A stretch of DNA of 64,000 bases from an uncultured Ruminobacter sp. (GCA_902764345.1 CACWVT010000004.1:17589-81588), one strand, 5' to 3'. Positions 1-10,079 are shown, counted from the first letter of the stretch. A program made the numbers and translations. The notes: a model not told the origin generated them from the sequence alone.

Positions 1-596
1 CCCGAAAGACGCACAGACCTTACCGCATCATCCATGGTGCACCATTTCGGTTTTACGTAGGCCTTCCGTCCCTCTGCAAGATATGATGCAAAACACTTGC
101 CCGGAGTATCGGCAGCACCTATGCTGAATAGATAGTCGGTATAGTTTCCCCTTGTAATTGAGGCATTATTTCCCGCCATTCTTCTGGTTTCCTCATAGGC
201 ATTGACGAATCCGCAGGCCTCAAGCTTTTCACCTATGGCCCTCGCCCTCTCGTCCCTTAACCTGCGCTGTTCGGCAAGAAGCTCCTTCAGTGCGGGATGC
301 TTTTCATCGACACAGAGCCCCACGACGTGAATCTCACGCCCGCGCCAGAGAGTGGAAACCTCAATACCCGCAACAAAATGTATTCCTGCCGTTGCTGCCG
401 CAGCTGCCGCACATGCATTGCCCGCACAGGTATCGTGATCGGTAAGAGCAAGCAGCACGACACCTGAATCCGCGGCATGACGCACCAGTTCCTCCGGACT
501 CATTTTTCCGTCCGACGCATTTGAGTGCGTATGCAGATCAACCCTGATACCGGGCATTTCAAATGTCCGCCTCAGTTCCTCATTGATAGTCATCAT
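1..596 (-). CDS. rnm: PHP-domain phosphoesterase/5'-3' exonuclease, RNase AM (YciV/TrpH) type, 3' end outside window
   Basis: This is a partial gene: the reading frame on the minus strand runs off the left edge. About 198 residues can be read. The PHP metal-site motifs appear in order: DLHTHS near residue 20, TDHDT near 52, and AGIEVST followed by a conserved His (HVVGL) near 80. YciV-family proteins hydrolyse 3',5'-bisphosphonucleotides and trim 5' ends of 5S and other rRNAs in the cytoplasm. The family is known; the activity here is inferred. Several in-frame ATGs lie together (602, 596, 593) and none has a convincing Shine-Dalgarno site, so the start is uncertain by a few codons. Its usual partners (trp or yciO genes) are not visible. 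Confidence 0.85.
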   Translation of the reverse strand, partial: MMTINEELRRTFEMPGIRVDLHTHSNASDGKMSPEELVRHAADSGVVLLALTDHDTCAGNACAAAAAATAGIHFVAGIEVSTLWRGREIHVVGLCVDEKHPALKELLAEQRRLRDERARAIGEKLEACGFVNAYEETRRMAGNNASITRGNYTDYLFSIGAADTPGKCFASYLAEGRKAYVKPKWCTMDDAVRSVRLS

Positions 597-716
597 TACC
601 ATTATTTTCCATCGTTACGGAAACATCCGCAACCGGCTCATAAATCAGAAAAACCGGCGGGATGTACCTCTGATACCAGAACGTCTGATACCAAGAATCC
701 GGCCGGAATTTTGAAA

Positions 717-743
717 TGCACGTGCGGATTCACCGCTGGTGCA
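717..743 (-). terminator. Weak hairpin downstream of the DUF3466 gene
   Basis: The arms TGCAC and GTGCA enclose an inner CGG/CCG pair just past the DUF3466 stop codon on the minus strand. A short T-containing stretch follows. It is a plausible but weak intrinsic terminator. Confidence 0.3.
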
Positions 744-751
744 TCCAGACA

Positions 752-2530
752 CTAAAACTTTCTGCGTCCAGACAGAGTAAAACAGGAGGCAGCAATAAGC
801 ATCAGAAGACCTCCTATACCGAGACTGCCGCCGCGCTTTGTTGAATAATTCTTTACGACTGCTCGATTATAGGTAACCTTTCTGCTCTCGTTCACGATCT
901 GTTCTCCGGTATCCCCGTCAACAATGAATGCATCTTCGGACGGCTTCAGGAGCACGGACTTAACCGTAGCATTAATACTGTTATCCCAATCGCTCTTGGT
1001 GTCATATTGGAATGCGGTTGCATAGATTACATTGGAATTATTTATGTCCACCGCCCATTGGATGTGATAGTACTTACCGTCTTCTGCCTTACAGTCTGTA
1101 TTGCCGGCCTCATCCTTATGGCAGATAAAGTCATTGATGTAATGATACTTACCGGCATTGATATCGTAGAACAGCGCCTCGGTATCCCTGTAGCTGCCGC
1201 CGACAACCGCACGAGTATCGTTACGCCTGTCAGTCCATCCGACAATAAAATTGTTGTCGTTGATGGCAGCACCTTCGGAATTCACACCGCCGAAAGGATC
1301 ATTGTAAAGAGGGTAACTTACCGTATCAAAGCTACCGTCATCATTCAGTCTGGTATAGGCAAGATTCATGGCGTAGTTACTGTTCTTTGCCTTTGCAAGC
1401 TTTCTGTTGGCCAGAATATAGCCGTTGTCATTGGCCCCGACAGTCCATGTGTATTCATTCCAGTTGTCCTGGTTGCCCGGACGCGCCATTCCCGGATATT
1501 CACTGACGGTTTCATAATTCACAGTATCGCCGTCAAGCCCCAGTTTCCAGTAAACGGCGGTATTTGAAGGATTTACCGCTCCGCCCCAGTCATTGGTAAC
1601 TGAATAACCGAGTGCATACAAATCATCACCTTTTTTGATGAATGACGTTACTGCTGCGGAAACCATTGCCGTAGGGTTGGTGGTATAGTCTATGTAGCTT
1701 TGGGTCTGCTGTCCGGTAATCTCAGCCCCATCCGGATCCCTGTCCGGATCTATGACCCAAATGGTCGCCTGCATCTTATGCCCAGGACAGAAATGATAAC
1801 TGCCGTCTGAGTCATCATTGCCGGCATAACAGTTATAGAAGAACTGCTCCTTCGCACTCGGGAAGTTGCTGTAGCCGCCAACAAGGATTCGGCCGTCATC
1901 AAGCTTCACGAACCCAAGGGCTGATGCGTAGCTGCCGAGAATGTAACCGTCTTCCCTGTCGATAACGGGACTCTTCAGTATAAAGGTTTTATTGTTGAAT
2001 TTGGCTATGCCGTATGAGGTCGGATTGGCATAGGAGGAAAGTGATGAATCATAGTCATAACGGTAGCCGACTCCTTCCGATGCATCATTACCCAGACTGG
2101 TATAGATAACGTCGGTGTCATCAGCGATGGTCTGGTTAAGGAAAGACTTCAGATTCGGAGTTCCGTTATAAAGACTGTATCTCCACGCTTTTGCCATGTT
2201 GGCACCGTCCCAGAGGGCATCACAGTAACTGGAGCTTATTCTGTTTCCGCGACAGCTGAAGTGACGATACATCTTCTGCCCCAGATCCACCTGATGCGGA
2301 GGAAGGTTGAAAAACGAGAAAAAATCAAACTGTTCATAAAGTCCGACCACGTCAGGTGATTCCCCCTCGCCCATTGACACGGCAAACGGGCCGTAACCAA
2401 ATGAGGTGGCCGGGATGTCCAGGGCTTTGATTGAATACATCGGCGTAGCAGATTCATTCTGAGCATCCGCAGCAGCATAACCTGCTGCAAGACATCCCGC
2501 TATCACAAAAAACAGTCTTTTAATTTTCAT
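752..2530 (-). CDS. DUF3466 family secreted/anchored protein with GlyGly-CTERM-like tail
   Basis: The product has about 592 residues. An N-terminal signal peptide (MKIKRLFFVIAGCLAAGYAAA) is followed by a long exported domain. The C terminus reads GGSLGIGGLLMLIAASC and then SGRRKF, that is, a Gly-Gly motif, a hydrophobic helix and a basic end. This is the layout of a GlyGly-CTERM sorting signal, normally cut by a rhombosortase. Repeated phrases such as 'AINDNNFIVGWTDRR' and 'AVDINNSNVIYATAF' match the DUF3466 pattern seen in Vibrio and Shewanella. Function is unknown. The second of two ATGs was chosen because AAGGA lies five bases before it. It follows rlmKL and uup as in Vibrio-type genomes, and the 60-bp spacing after uup suggests co-transcription. 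Confidence 0.75.
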   Translation of the reverse strand: MKIKRLFFVIAGCLAAGYAAADAQNESATPMYSIKALDIPATSFGYGPFAVSMGEGESPDVVGLYEQFDFFSFFNLPPHQVDLGQKMYRHFSCRGNRISSSYCDALWDGANMAKAWRYSLYNGTPNLKSFLNQTIADDTDVIYTSLGNDASEGVGYRYDYDSSLSSYANPTSYGIAKFNNKTFILKSPVIDREDGYILGSYASALGFVKLDDGRILVGGYSNFPSAKEQFFYNCYAGNDDSDGSYHFCPGHKMQATIWVIDPDRDPDGAEITGQQTQSYIDYTTNPTAMVSAAVTSFIKKGDDLYALGYSVTNDWGGAVNPSNTAVYWKLGLDGDTVNYETVSEYPGMARPGNQDNWNEYTWTVGANDNGYILANRKLAKAKNSNYAMNLAYTRLNDDGSFDTVSYPLYNDPFGGVNSEGAAINDNNFIVGWTDRRNDTRAVVGGSYRDTEALFYDINAGKYHYINDFICHKDEAGNTDCKAEDGKYYHIQWAVDINNSNVIYATAFQYDTKSDWDNSINATVKSVLLKPSEDAFIVDGDTGEQIVNESRKVTYNRAVVKNYSTKRGGSLGIGGLLMLIAASCFTLSGRRKF

Positions 2531-2592
2531 CATAATCCTTTATCCATCCAATGCTCTTTTCCTCGGATTCCGCCAGCAGCGGGATCCTGTCG

Positions 2593-4497
2593 TCATGCAT
2601 TATTAATTTTTTCCAATTCTTCCCAGCGCTGATACAGATGTTCAAGTTTTTCAGTCAGGGAATTGTACTCCTGCTGAATTTCCTTTCTGTAATCCTCAGA
2701 ACTTGTTCCGTAGTCCGCTCCCACAAAAATACCTTCTATTTCCTGAATTCTGGCATCGGTATTTTCAATCTCCTGCGGAAGCTGCTCAAGCTCTCGTGCT
2801 TCCTTAAAGCTTAATTTTCTCTTACGCTCTCTCGGAGGCTGTGCCGGTTCCTGCTTCTTTACCGGTTCAGCTCCTCCGGTTTTCCGTTCTCCGGCATTGG
2901 ACAGTTCCATGCGGGCTAAAGTTTCCTTAAGGTCGGTGTAGCCGCCCACATTTTCAAAAATTTTTCCGGAACCGTCAAAATACCAGGTATCGGTGGCAAC
3001 GTTATCGATGAAATAACGGTCATGGCTCACCACAATAAGGGTGGCCTGATAGTTCGCCAGAAGCTCCTCAAGGAGATCCAGCGTGTCAATGTCCAGATCG
3101 TTGGTAGGCTCGTCCAGAATCAGAATATTGCACGGATGCAGGAAAATTCTGGCAAGAAGCAGACGGTTCTTTTCCCCGCCGGACAGCGCCTTGACCGGCG
3201 TTCTGGACCTCTGAGGTGAAAACAGAAAATCCTGCAGATACCCGAGAACGTGCTGCTTTCTGCCGGCCACGTCCACCTCTGACTTGCCGTGGGCAAGATT
3301 GTCCATTACGGTCTTTTCAGGATCGAGCTGTTCACGGTACTGGTCAAAATAGGCAATCTTCAGGTTTGATCCTAGTTTCAGTCTGCCTGACGTTGGCTGC
3401 AGTTGTCCCAGAATCATCTTGATGAGTGTGGTCTTGCCCACACCGTTGGCCCCGACCACACCAATCTTGTCGCCTCTCAGAACAATGGTACTGAAATCCC
3501 TGATAATATCCTTTTCGCCGTTGTTGAAGCAGAGATTCTCGGCTTCAAGAACAATCTTTCCGGACATTTCCTTGTCGTCGATGCGCATTCTGACATTACC
3601 AAGTCTTGCCCTGCGTTCCTTGTGCTCACGACGCATTTCCTTGAGTCTGCGGACACGGCTGTCAGAACGGGTAAGACGAGCCTTTATGCCCTTTCTTATC
3701 CAGGCCTCTTCAATTGAAAGCCTGCGATCGAAATCGGCATTGGCAATTTCCTCAAGTCTCAGAGCCTCCTGCTTGGCCTGAACGTAGGCATCGTAATTGC
3801 CTTCAAATACGGAAATCCGACCCCTGTCCACGTCGGCTATGCGTGAAGCCACTTCATTTATGAAACTTCGGTCGTGGGAAATGAACACCACTGCTCCGCG
3901 GAATGAGGCGATAAAATCCTGCAGCCAGATTATTGACTTGATGTCTATGTGGTTGGTAGGTTCGTCCAGAAGGAGCAGATCCGGTGAGCTTACAAGTGCT
4001 CTTGCAAGAGCCACCTTGCGCAACCAGCCTCCGCTCAGTGATGACATCATCGTTTCCGGAGCCAGACCTACAAGATTCAGCAGACGGTAGATTTCGGTGT
4101 CATAATGCCAGCCTTCATCCCTGTCAAGGGCACAGCTTATTTCAGCAAGCTCGGCACTGGTATCGGAACCGTCTGCGGCATTGATGAGAATGTAGTATCT
4201 CGAAAGAAGACTTCCGATCCCCGGAATGCCCTCAGCCACGTAGCAGTATACTGGAAGATCAAGATGTGCCGGAGGATCCTGCTCAAGTCTGGCGATTCTT
4301 ACCCCCTGCTGTACGATGCAGCGTCCGTCGTCAGGCTTTATCAGGCCTTCAATAATTTTAAGAAGAGTGGATTTTCCGGCACCGTTTCTGCCCACAATGG
4401 CAATGCGATCCTTTTCCTCTATGGCAAGACTTGCGTGATCAAAGAGAGGTGCATCGCTGTATGAAAGGTAAATATTGTCTAAAGTTACGAGAGCCAT
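2593..4497 (-). CDS. uup: ABC-F ATPase Uup
   Basis: The product has 634 residues, the usual Uup length. Two ABC cassettes are present: Walker A GRNGAGKST near residue 38 and GANGVGKTT near 350. Each has an LSGG signature (SSLSGGWLRK, KALSGGEKNR) and a Walker B LLLDEPTN or LILDEPTN. A linker rich in Lys/Arg joins them, and a C-terminal coiled coil of about 90 residues (Uup C-terminal DNA-binding domain) closes the protein. It has no membrane segments. ABC-F proteins act on ribosomes, and Uup also limits transposon excision and affects branched DNA. The MALVTL start was chosen because it aligns with E. coli Uup and has AAGGA upstream. That site overlaps the end of rlmKL, so the two genes are translationally close. 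Confidence 0.95.
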   Translation of the reverse strand: MALVTLDNIYLSYSDAPLFDHASLAIEEKDRIAIVGRNGAGKSTLLKIIEGLIKPDDGRCIVQQGVRIARLEQDPPAHLDLPVYCYVAEGIPGIGSLLSRYYILINAADGSDTSAELAEISCALDRDEGWHYDTEIYRLLNLVGLAPETMMSSLSGGWLRKVALARALVSSPDLLLLDEPTNHIDIKSIIWLQDFIASFRGAVVFISHDRSFINEVASRIADVDRGRISVFEGNYDAYVQAKQEALRLEEIANADFDRRLSIEEAWIRKGIKARLTRSDSRVRRLKEMRREHKERRARLGNVRMRIDDKEMSGKIVLEAENLCFNNGEKDIIRDFSTIVLRGDKIGVVGANGVGKTTLIKMILGQLQPTSGRLKLGSNLKIAYFDQYREQLDPEKTVMDNLAHGKSEVDVAGRKQHVLGYLQDFLFSPQRSRTPVKALSGGEKNRLLLARIFLHPCNILILDEPTNDLDIDTLDLLEELLANYQATLIVVSHDRYFIDNVATDTWYFDGSGKIFENVGGYTDLKETLARMELSNAGERKTGGAEPVKKQEPAQPPRERKRKLSFKEARELEQLPQEIENTDARIQEIEGIFVGADYGTSSEDYRKEIQQEYNSLTEKLEHLYQRWEELEKINNA

Positions 4498-4501
4498 CTG
4501 C

Positions 4502-7054
4502 CTATTCCTTATCTCCCTCACCGCCGACCGTACTCTTTATGCGTCTCTTAAGACGTGGACCGCGCCCCGGCTGTTCCTCATCTCCGGTCAGAACCGGAGC
4601 CTCAGGCATGCGCCGTTCCCTTACGTACTCACCGCTTCTGCGGGATGAGCCGTGTCCGCGATATCCTTCGCCGTCACTTCTCCTGCCACGCACTGAAAAT
4701 TCTGAACGCTCACCGGTTCTTCCTTCACCGGCCGTCTGACCTGAAGTCCTGCCGCGTCGAGCGTCTTTGCGGGTTCTTCCTCCATTATCAGCCCCTGAAG
4801 AATCACCCTTCAGATAGTCAACTCTGGTACGCATGTTGGCTGCAGAACCAAAATCTACGGCGGCAAGCTCCGCAGGAATTTCCACATCCCTCACCTTGGT
4901 GAGAATGAAGCAGCAGTGAATGCGCTTGTTTCGCTTAAAATCCTCCTGTACGGTCTTTTCGCTCACGTCAGTTACGTCAAAGCCCATGGATACCACTGCT
5001 TCCTCATCAAGTCTGAAGCTGCGGTTATTGTTTGAGAATATCAGCGTACCGCCTACATTGAGCTTTCCGGACAGCTTGGCGATGAGTGCGGCATGGTCTC
5101 TCTGCACGTCAAAGGTGGCTTCCATTCTCTTGGAATTTGAGAAAGTCGGAGGATCACAGAAAATGAGATCATATTTTCTGCCGGGAAGGTCAAGCCATCT
5201 CAGACAGTCAGCCTGCACGAACTGATGATTTTTACCTGAAAAGCCGTTGGCCATCATGTTATCCTTCGCCCAGGCAAGATAAGTCCTGCTCATGTCCACG
5301 GTTGTGGTTTCACTGGCTCCGCCAATGGCCGCCGCAACGGTGGCACTGCCGGTGTAGGCAAAAAGATTCAGGAAGCTCTTTCCGGCACTTCTGCGGGTAA
5401 TCATGCGTCTTACCTCGCGGTGATCAAGGAATAGTCCGGTATCCAGATAATCCCAGAGATTCACGATGAGGGAAGCGTCATATTCCTTTACCAGCATGGT
5501 ATGTTTTGTTTCATTAAGCTTCTCGTACTGGGAATCGCCCTTCTTGCGTTCTCTCACCTTGACGATAACGTGATCCCCCCTAACTCCGGTAACGGCAACA
5601 ACTACCTGAATTATGTCCAGCATTCGCCTGTGAGCCACACGGGCATCAACGGAGCCGGGAGCGGCATATTCCTGAATTACGATATAGCTGCCGTAACGGT
5701 CAATTGCGGCATTATAGTTCGGAAGATCCGCATCATAGATACGGTAGGCTTCAATGCCTTCCCTTGCCGCCCATTTCTCCAGCTTCTTAAGGTTCTTCTT
5801 AAGACGGTTGGCAAATTCCTCGGCAACCTTCAGGGTTGCGGAGCTGATAGTGTATTCACCGTCACCTGAGGAACTCTCATCACCGGTGCGGACAGCCCCG
5901 GTCTCACTGATGGTATAGGTTCTGAGCTGGCATTCCAGGGCTCCGTTATAAAGTCTGTACACCCTGTCGGCACGCAGACGGAGACAGCTTAAAAGATCCT
6001 CGGAGGAGGAAATGATACCGGCCTTCCAGCCGCCGAACTCCCTCTTGAGACAGGCACCTATGGCCGTATACAGTTCCAGAAGTTCCGGAACGTTACCGAG
6101 ACGTTCACCGTACGGCGGATTGGTAATTACCATTCCCGGATTACCGCTTGTTACAGGATTCTTAAGGTCATGAAGATCGCATACGCTGAACTTAATCAGA
6201 TCTGAAAGCCCTGCCCTTTCCGCATTCTGAACTGCTTTTTCAATAACAGTCTCATCACGGTCAAAGCCGTGAAAAACAACCTTTGCATCCTTAAGACGGC
6301 GTTTGCCCTCCTCGGCAGTAGCAGAGGCCTCTCTCTTCATGGCGTTGAATGCCGCCGCATCGAATCCCTTAAGCTTTTCAAAGCCGTATGCCGTTCTGAA
6401 AAGCCCCGGAGCCATGTTGCAGGCCTTCATGGCGGCTTCAATCAGAATGGTACCGGAACCGCACATCGGATCAATTACAGAACCTCCGGTATAACCGCTT
6501 CTGGCGACAATGGCCGCAGCCAGGTTTTCCTTGAGCGGAGCGGCACCTGCCACATTGCGGTATTCACGGCGGTGCAGTGACTTTCCGGAAAGATCGAGAG
6601 ACACCGTTACGTTGTTGCGTCTGTCCAGATGCGCATTAATGCGTACATCGGGATTCTCTCTGTCCACGTCCGGTCTTGCATCGGTAAGCTTTACGAAACG
6701 GTCGCAGAGTGCGTCCTTTATTCTCAGTGCACCGTAAAGCGTGTTGTTTATGAAAGCGTTCTGGCCGTTGAAATCAACGGATATTGTGGCATCATTTGAA
6801 AAATAGTCTTCATAATGCAGACTGTATGCACCGTTGTAGAACTCAATGTCGCTGTCGGCATGGAAGGTGCCGAGTGTCAGCAGAACCCTGGTGGCAAAAC
6901 GGGTCCACAGACACACCTTCACGGCAAGCTGCAGATCCCCGGAAAAAGCCACACCGGCCACCGTTTCCTTCACGGATTCGGCTCCAAGTTCAATCAATTC
7001 GTTATTTAAAAGGCTTTCCAGCCCCTTTGGACATGTTGCAAAAAACTTAAGCAT
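4502..7054 (-). CDS. rlmKL: Bifunctional 23S rRNA methyltransferase RlmKL (m2G2445 / m7G2069) with Arg/Gly-rich C-terminal tail
   Basis: About 850 residues, against about 700 in E. coli. An N-terminal THUMP region is followed by the RlmL-type methyltransferase with DPMCGSGTILIEAA and NPPYGERLG. The RlmK-type domain follows with LFAYTGSATVAAAIG and DPPTFSNS. The fusion modifies helix 74 and nearby 23S rRNA. The last 100 or so residues are a low-complexity, Arg/Gly/Glu-rich tail (for example GGRTRKDARRGRTSGQ, GHGSSRRSGEYVRER), which most RlmKL proteins lack. It resembles the RNA-binding RGG tails of DEAD-box helicases. The start MLKFFATCPKG aligns with the family; an in-frame GTG or ATG further upstream would add 11 unmatched residues. 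It heads the rlmKL-uup-DUF3466 set. Confidence 0.93.
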   Translation of the reverse strand: MLKFFATCPKGLESLLNNELIELGAESVKETVAGVAFSGDLQLAVKVCLWTRFATRVLLTLGTFHADSDIEFYNGAYSLHYEDYFSNDATISVDFNGQNAFINNTLYGALRIKDALCDRFVKLTDARPDVDRENPDVRINAHLDRRNNVTVSLDLSGKSLHRREYRNVAGAAPLKENLAAAIVARSGYTGGSVIDPMCGSGTILIEAAMKACNMAPGLFRTAYGFEKLKGFDAAAFNAMKREASATAEEGKRRLKDAKVVFHGFDRDETVIEKAVQNAERAGLSDLIKFSVCDLHDLKNPVTSGNPGMVITNPPYGERLGNVPELLELYTAIGACLKREFGGWKAGIISSSEDLLSCLRLRADRVYRLYNGALECQLRTYTISETGAVRTGDESSSGDGEYTISSATLKVAEEFANRLKKNLKKLEKWAAREGIEAYRIYDADLPNYNAAIDRYGSYIVIQEYAAPGSVDARVAHRRMLDIIQVVVAVTGVRGDHVIVKVRERKKGDSQYEKLNETKHTMLVKEYDASLIVNLWDYLDTGLFLDHREVRRMITRRSAGKSFLNLFAYTGSATVAAAIGGASETTTVDMSRTYLAWAKDNMMANGFSGKNHQFVQADCLRWLDLPGRKYDLIFCDPPTFSNSKRMEATFDVQRDHAALIAKLSGKLNVGGTLIFSNNNRSFRLDEEAVVSMGFDVTDVSEKTVQEDFKRNKRIHCCFILTKVRDVEIPAELAAVDFGSAANMRTRVDYLKGDSSGADNGGRTRKDARRGRTSGQTAGEGRTGERSEFSVRGRRSDGEGYRGHGSSRRSGEYVRERRMPEAPVLTGDEEQPGRGPRLKRRIKSTVGGEGDKE

Positions 7055-7088
7055 TGAGGGTTCTTCTATAACTCGGCAAAACAACAAT

Positions 7089-7124
7089 AAAAAAAATCAG
7101 ATCCGGGGATAAAGTCCCCGGATC
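7089..7124 (-). terminator. Strong intrinsic terminator upstream of rlmKL
   Basis: A perfect 10-bp stem (GATCCGGGGA / TCCCCGGATC, loop of 5) is followed on the minus strand by TGA and eight Ts. It lies just 5' of rlmKL, so it stops transcripts entering the gene rather than leaving one. It could be an attenuator or the end of a minus-strand RNA. Confidence 0.7.
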
Positions 7125-7159
7125 GAGAGTGATACATTCACGGATTACGCTATTGTATC

Positions 7160-7181
7160 AAAAAATCAGATCCGTATCTAA
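7160..7181 (-). terminator. Second, smaller terminator-like hairpin upstream of rlmKL
   Basis: A six-pair stem with loop ACGG is followed by GA-free T6 on the minus strand. It shares the 15-mer CGGATCTGATTTTTT with the stronger terminator about 66 bp further on, so the two form a tandem pair. Confidence 0.4.
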
Positions 7182-7255
7182 AAAATAAGACATACGCGAA
7201 CGGTTGAAAACACGACGGCCGTTTCTGTCGCCGAGTCCTACGGTGTCTTTATATA

Positions 7256-7285
7256 TTGTATTTTTCGGGATAAATAAAATATAAT
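7256..7285 (+). promoter_or_regulatory. Probable leuS promoter
   Basis: TTGTAT at 7256 and TATAAT at 7280 are separated by 18 bp. Transcription would start near 7292 and give leuS a leader of about 165 nt. Confidence 0.55.
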
Positions 7286-7457
7286 ACGTACCCGTACCAT
7301 GGGGCATACGGTAATTTATGTCTGGAAGCTTACGTGTAAGACACCGCTTTGCATGCCGGTGCCACAGCCGTCAGACAGGATTCCCCGAGATGGAAAAGGG
7401 GCAGATGTCCCCGATGAATTACTTACTAATTTACTTAATAAGAGCTCTGATTTAATC

Positions 7458-10043
7458 ATGTCTACTATTCTTGAACAATACAATCCGCATGACCTTGAAC
7501 CTAAAGTTCAGGAAAATTGGGAAAAAAACAATACCTTCAAGGCTGTGGAAAACAGCAACAAGGAAAAATTCTACTGCCTGTCAATGTTCCCGTATCCATC
7601 AGGAAAACTGCACATGGGGCACGTACGTAACTACACCATCGGTGACGTTATCGCCCGCTACCAGAGACTCAACGGCAAGGAAGTAATGCAGCCAATCGGC
7701 TGGGACTCTTTCGGTCTTCCTGCCGAAAACGCCGCAATCAACAACAAGACCGCTCCGGCAAAATGGACCTACAGCAACATCGACTACATGAAGGGTCAGC
7801 TCAAGATGCTTGGTCTCTCATTTGACTGGAGCCGTGAAATAGCCACCTGCAAGCCTGAATACTACAAGTGGGAACAGTGGTTCTTCACCGAACTCTACAA
7901 GAAGGGTATCGTCTACAAGAAAACCTCTACCGTAAACTGGTGTCCGGTTGACCAGACCGTTCTGGCAAACGAACAGGTTCAGGACGGCAAGTGCTGGAGA
8001 TGTGACGCTCCGGTTCAGATCAAGGAAATCCCGCAGTGGTTCCTCAAAATCACCGACTATGCCGAAGAACTTCTCAGCGGTCTCGACACTCTCGAAGGCT
8101 GGCCTGACACCGTTAAGGCAATGCAGCGCAACTGGATCGGCCGCTCTGAAGGTCTGACCATCACCTTCAACGTAAAGGACAGCGATGCCAAACTTGATGT
8201 TTACACCACCCGTCCTGACACCTTCATGGGTGTAACCTATGTGGCCATTGCCGCCGCTCACCCTCTGGCAAAGAAGGCAGCCGAAAGCAATGCCGAACTC
8301 GCCGCATTCATCGAAGAATGCCGTAATCTCAAAGTTGCCGAAGCAGACATTGCCACCATGGAAAAGAAGGGCATGGCTACCGGTCTCTATGCGATTCATC
8401 CGCTCAACGGCCGCACCGTACCTATCATGGTTGCAAACTTCGTACTCATGGACTACGGTACCGGTGCCGTAATGTCAGTACCTGCACATGACCAGAGAGA
8501 CTTTGAATTCGCCAAAAAGTACGGTCTCGACATAATCCAGGTAATCAGACCGGCAGACGGTTCTGAAGTAAGCGTTGCCGAATGCGCATACACCGAAAAG
8601 GGCCTTACCGTAAACAGCGGCAAGTTCGACAATCTGAACTTCCAGCAGGCATTTGACGCCATTGCCGCAGAGCTCGAAAAGAACAATCAGGGTCACCGCA
8701 CCGTTAACTACAGATTAAGAGACTGGGGTGTTTCACGCCAGCGCTACTGGGGCGCACCTATTCCAATGATCTACATGCCTGACGGTTCAGTTCGCCCTGC
8801 AGAAGAATTCCCTGTACGCTTACCTGAAAACGTGGTTATGGACGGCGTTCAGAGCCCTATCAAGAGCAATCCGTTATGGGCTCAGACCAAAGTAGACGGT
8901 GTTGACGCCCTGCGCGATACCGACACCTTCGATACCTTCATGGAATCATCATGGTACTACGCAAGATACTGCTGCCCTGACTATCAGGACGGCATGCTCG
9001 ATCCTACAAAGACCGGTTTCTGGCTCCCTGTAGATCAGTACATCGGCGGTATTGAACATGCGTGCATGCATCTTCTCTACGCCCGCTTCTTCCACAAGCT
9101 TCTCCGTGACGCCGGCCTCGTTAAGGGTGACGAACCGTTCACCAGACTGCTGTGTCAGGGTATGGTTCTGGCAGACGCCTTCTACTATGTCGGACCTAAC
9201 GGCAACAAGGTTTGGGTAAGTCCTCTTGACGCCATCTGCACCCGTGATGAAAAGGGCAACATCAAGACTGCTGTTGATAAGGAAGGACACGAACTTGTTC
9301 ACGCAGGCATGACCAAGATGAGTAAGTCAAAGAATAACGGTATTGACCCTCAGCGCATGGTTGAGCAGTATGGTGCAGACACCATCAGACTTTTCATGAT
9401 GTTTGCCTCACCTGCAGAACTCACCCTTGAATGGCAGGAATCAGGCGTTGAAGGCGCAAAGCGCTTCATCGGCCGTTTCTGGAACAACGTAGTGGCTCTG
9501 GCTCAGAAGGCTCGTCCTGCGTCATACAATCCTTCAGAACTCGGTTCAGAAGAAAAGAGCATTCGCCGTGACCTTCACAGAACCATCCAGAAGGTTACCG
9601 ATGACATCGGCCGCCGCCAGACCTTTAACACTGCCATTGCAGCCATCATGGAACTTCTCAATAAGGCAGCCAAGGTCGACACTTCAACCGAAAACGGACT
9701 CGGTCTTGCGTATGAAATCTATGATGCGGTTGTGGTTCTCCTCTACCCTATCATTCCTCATGCATGTTTCAGACTCTATGAAATTCTCGGTCACGAAGGC
9801 AGCATTGACGAAGCTTCATGGCCTAAGGTCTGTGAAGACGCTCTTGTTGAAGACGAAAAGCTTATCGTCGTACAGGTTAACGGCAAGGTACGTTCACGTC
9901 TGACCGTAGCTGCCGATGCTTCAGAAGATGACATCAAGGCCAAGGCTCTTGCTGACGAAGCCGTTACGAAGTTCACAGACGGCAAGGAAATCAGGAAAGT
10001 CATCTACATCAAGGGCAAACTGCTGAACATCGTTGCGGCATAA
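7458..10043 (+). CDS. leuS: Leucyl-tRNA synthetase
   Basis: The product has 861 residues, typical for bacterial LeuRS, and charges tRNA-Leu in the cytoplasm. The class I HIGH motif appears as HMGH within [16 protein letters not shown] near residue 45. The KMSKS motif appears as [10 protein letters not shown] near 620. The editing domain (CP1) lies between, with the TRPDT threonine-rich motif near 250. The chosen ATG aligns with E. coli LeuRS. However, the frame stays open for 53 more codons upstream, back to an ATG at 7299 that lies almost on the predicted transcription start. The last part of that extension encodes five leucines in 14 codons, several of them TTA. The gene leads the conserved leuS-lptE-holA-nadD block. 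The Shine-Dalgarno site is weak (AAGAG about 14 bases away). Confidence 0.97.
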   Translation: MSTILEQYNPHDLEPKVQENWEKNNTFKAVENSNKEKFYCLSMFPYPSGKLHMGHVRNYTIGDVIARYQRLNGKEVMQPIGWDSFGLPAENAAINNKTAPAKWTYSNIDYMKGQLKMLGLSFDWSREIATCKPEYYKWEQWFFTELYKKGIVYKKTSTVNWCPVDQTVLANEQVQDGKCWRCDAPVQIKEIPQWFLKITDYAEELLSGLDTLEGWPDTVKAMQRNWIGRSEGLTITFNVKDSDAKLDVYTTRPDTFMGVTYVAIAAAHPLAKKAAESNAELAAFIEECRNLKVAEADIATMEKKGMATGLYAIHPLNGRTVPIMVANFVLMDYGTGAVMSVPAHDQRDFEFAKKYGLDIIQVIRPADGSEVSVAECAYTEKGLTVNSGKFDNLNFQQAFDAIAAELEKNNQGHRTVNYRLRDWGVSRQRYWGAPIPMIYMPDGSVRPAEEFPVRLPENVVMDGVQSPIKSNPLWAQTKVDGVDALRDTDTFDTFMESSWYYARYCCPDYQDGMLDPTKTGFWLPVDQYIGGIEHACMHLLYARFFHKLLRDAGLVKGDEPFTRLLCQGMVLADAFYYVGPNGNKVWVSPLDAICTRDEKGNIKTAVDKEGHELVHAGMTKMSKSKNNGIDPQRMVEQYGADTIRLFMMFASPAELTLEWQESGVEGAKRFIGRFWNNVVALAQKARPASYNPSELGSEEKSIRRDLHRTIQKVTDDIGRRQTFNTAIAAIMELLNKAAKVDTSTENGLGLAYEIYDAVVVLLYPIIPHACFRLYEILGHEGSIDEASWPKVCEDALVEDEKLIVVQVNGKVRSRLTVAADASEDDIKAKALADEAVTKFTDGKEIRKVIYIKGKLLNIVAA

Positions 10044-10054
10044 CAGCCGTTCCG

Positions 10055-10079
10055 ACGGGGAGCCGTTCCGACTCCCCGT
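10055..10079 (+). terminator. Hairpin after leuS
   Basis: A perfect 8-bp GC-rich stem (ACGGGGAG / CTCCCCGT) lies 11 bp after the leuS stop. No U-tract follows, so it may stabilise the 3' end or assist factor-dependent termination rather than terminate by itself. Confidence 0.4.

Noticed and set aside
1007-1567. 186-codon plus-strand frame
   Set aside because: It is antisense to the DUF3466 gene, which has a clear signal peptide, family motifs and operon context.
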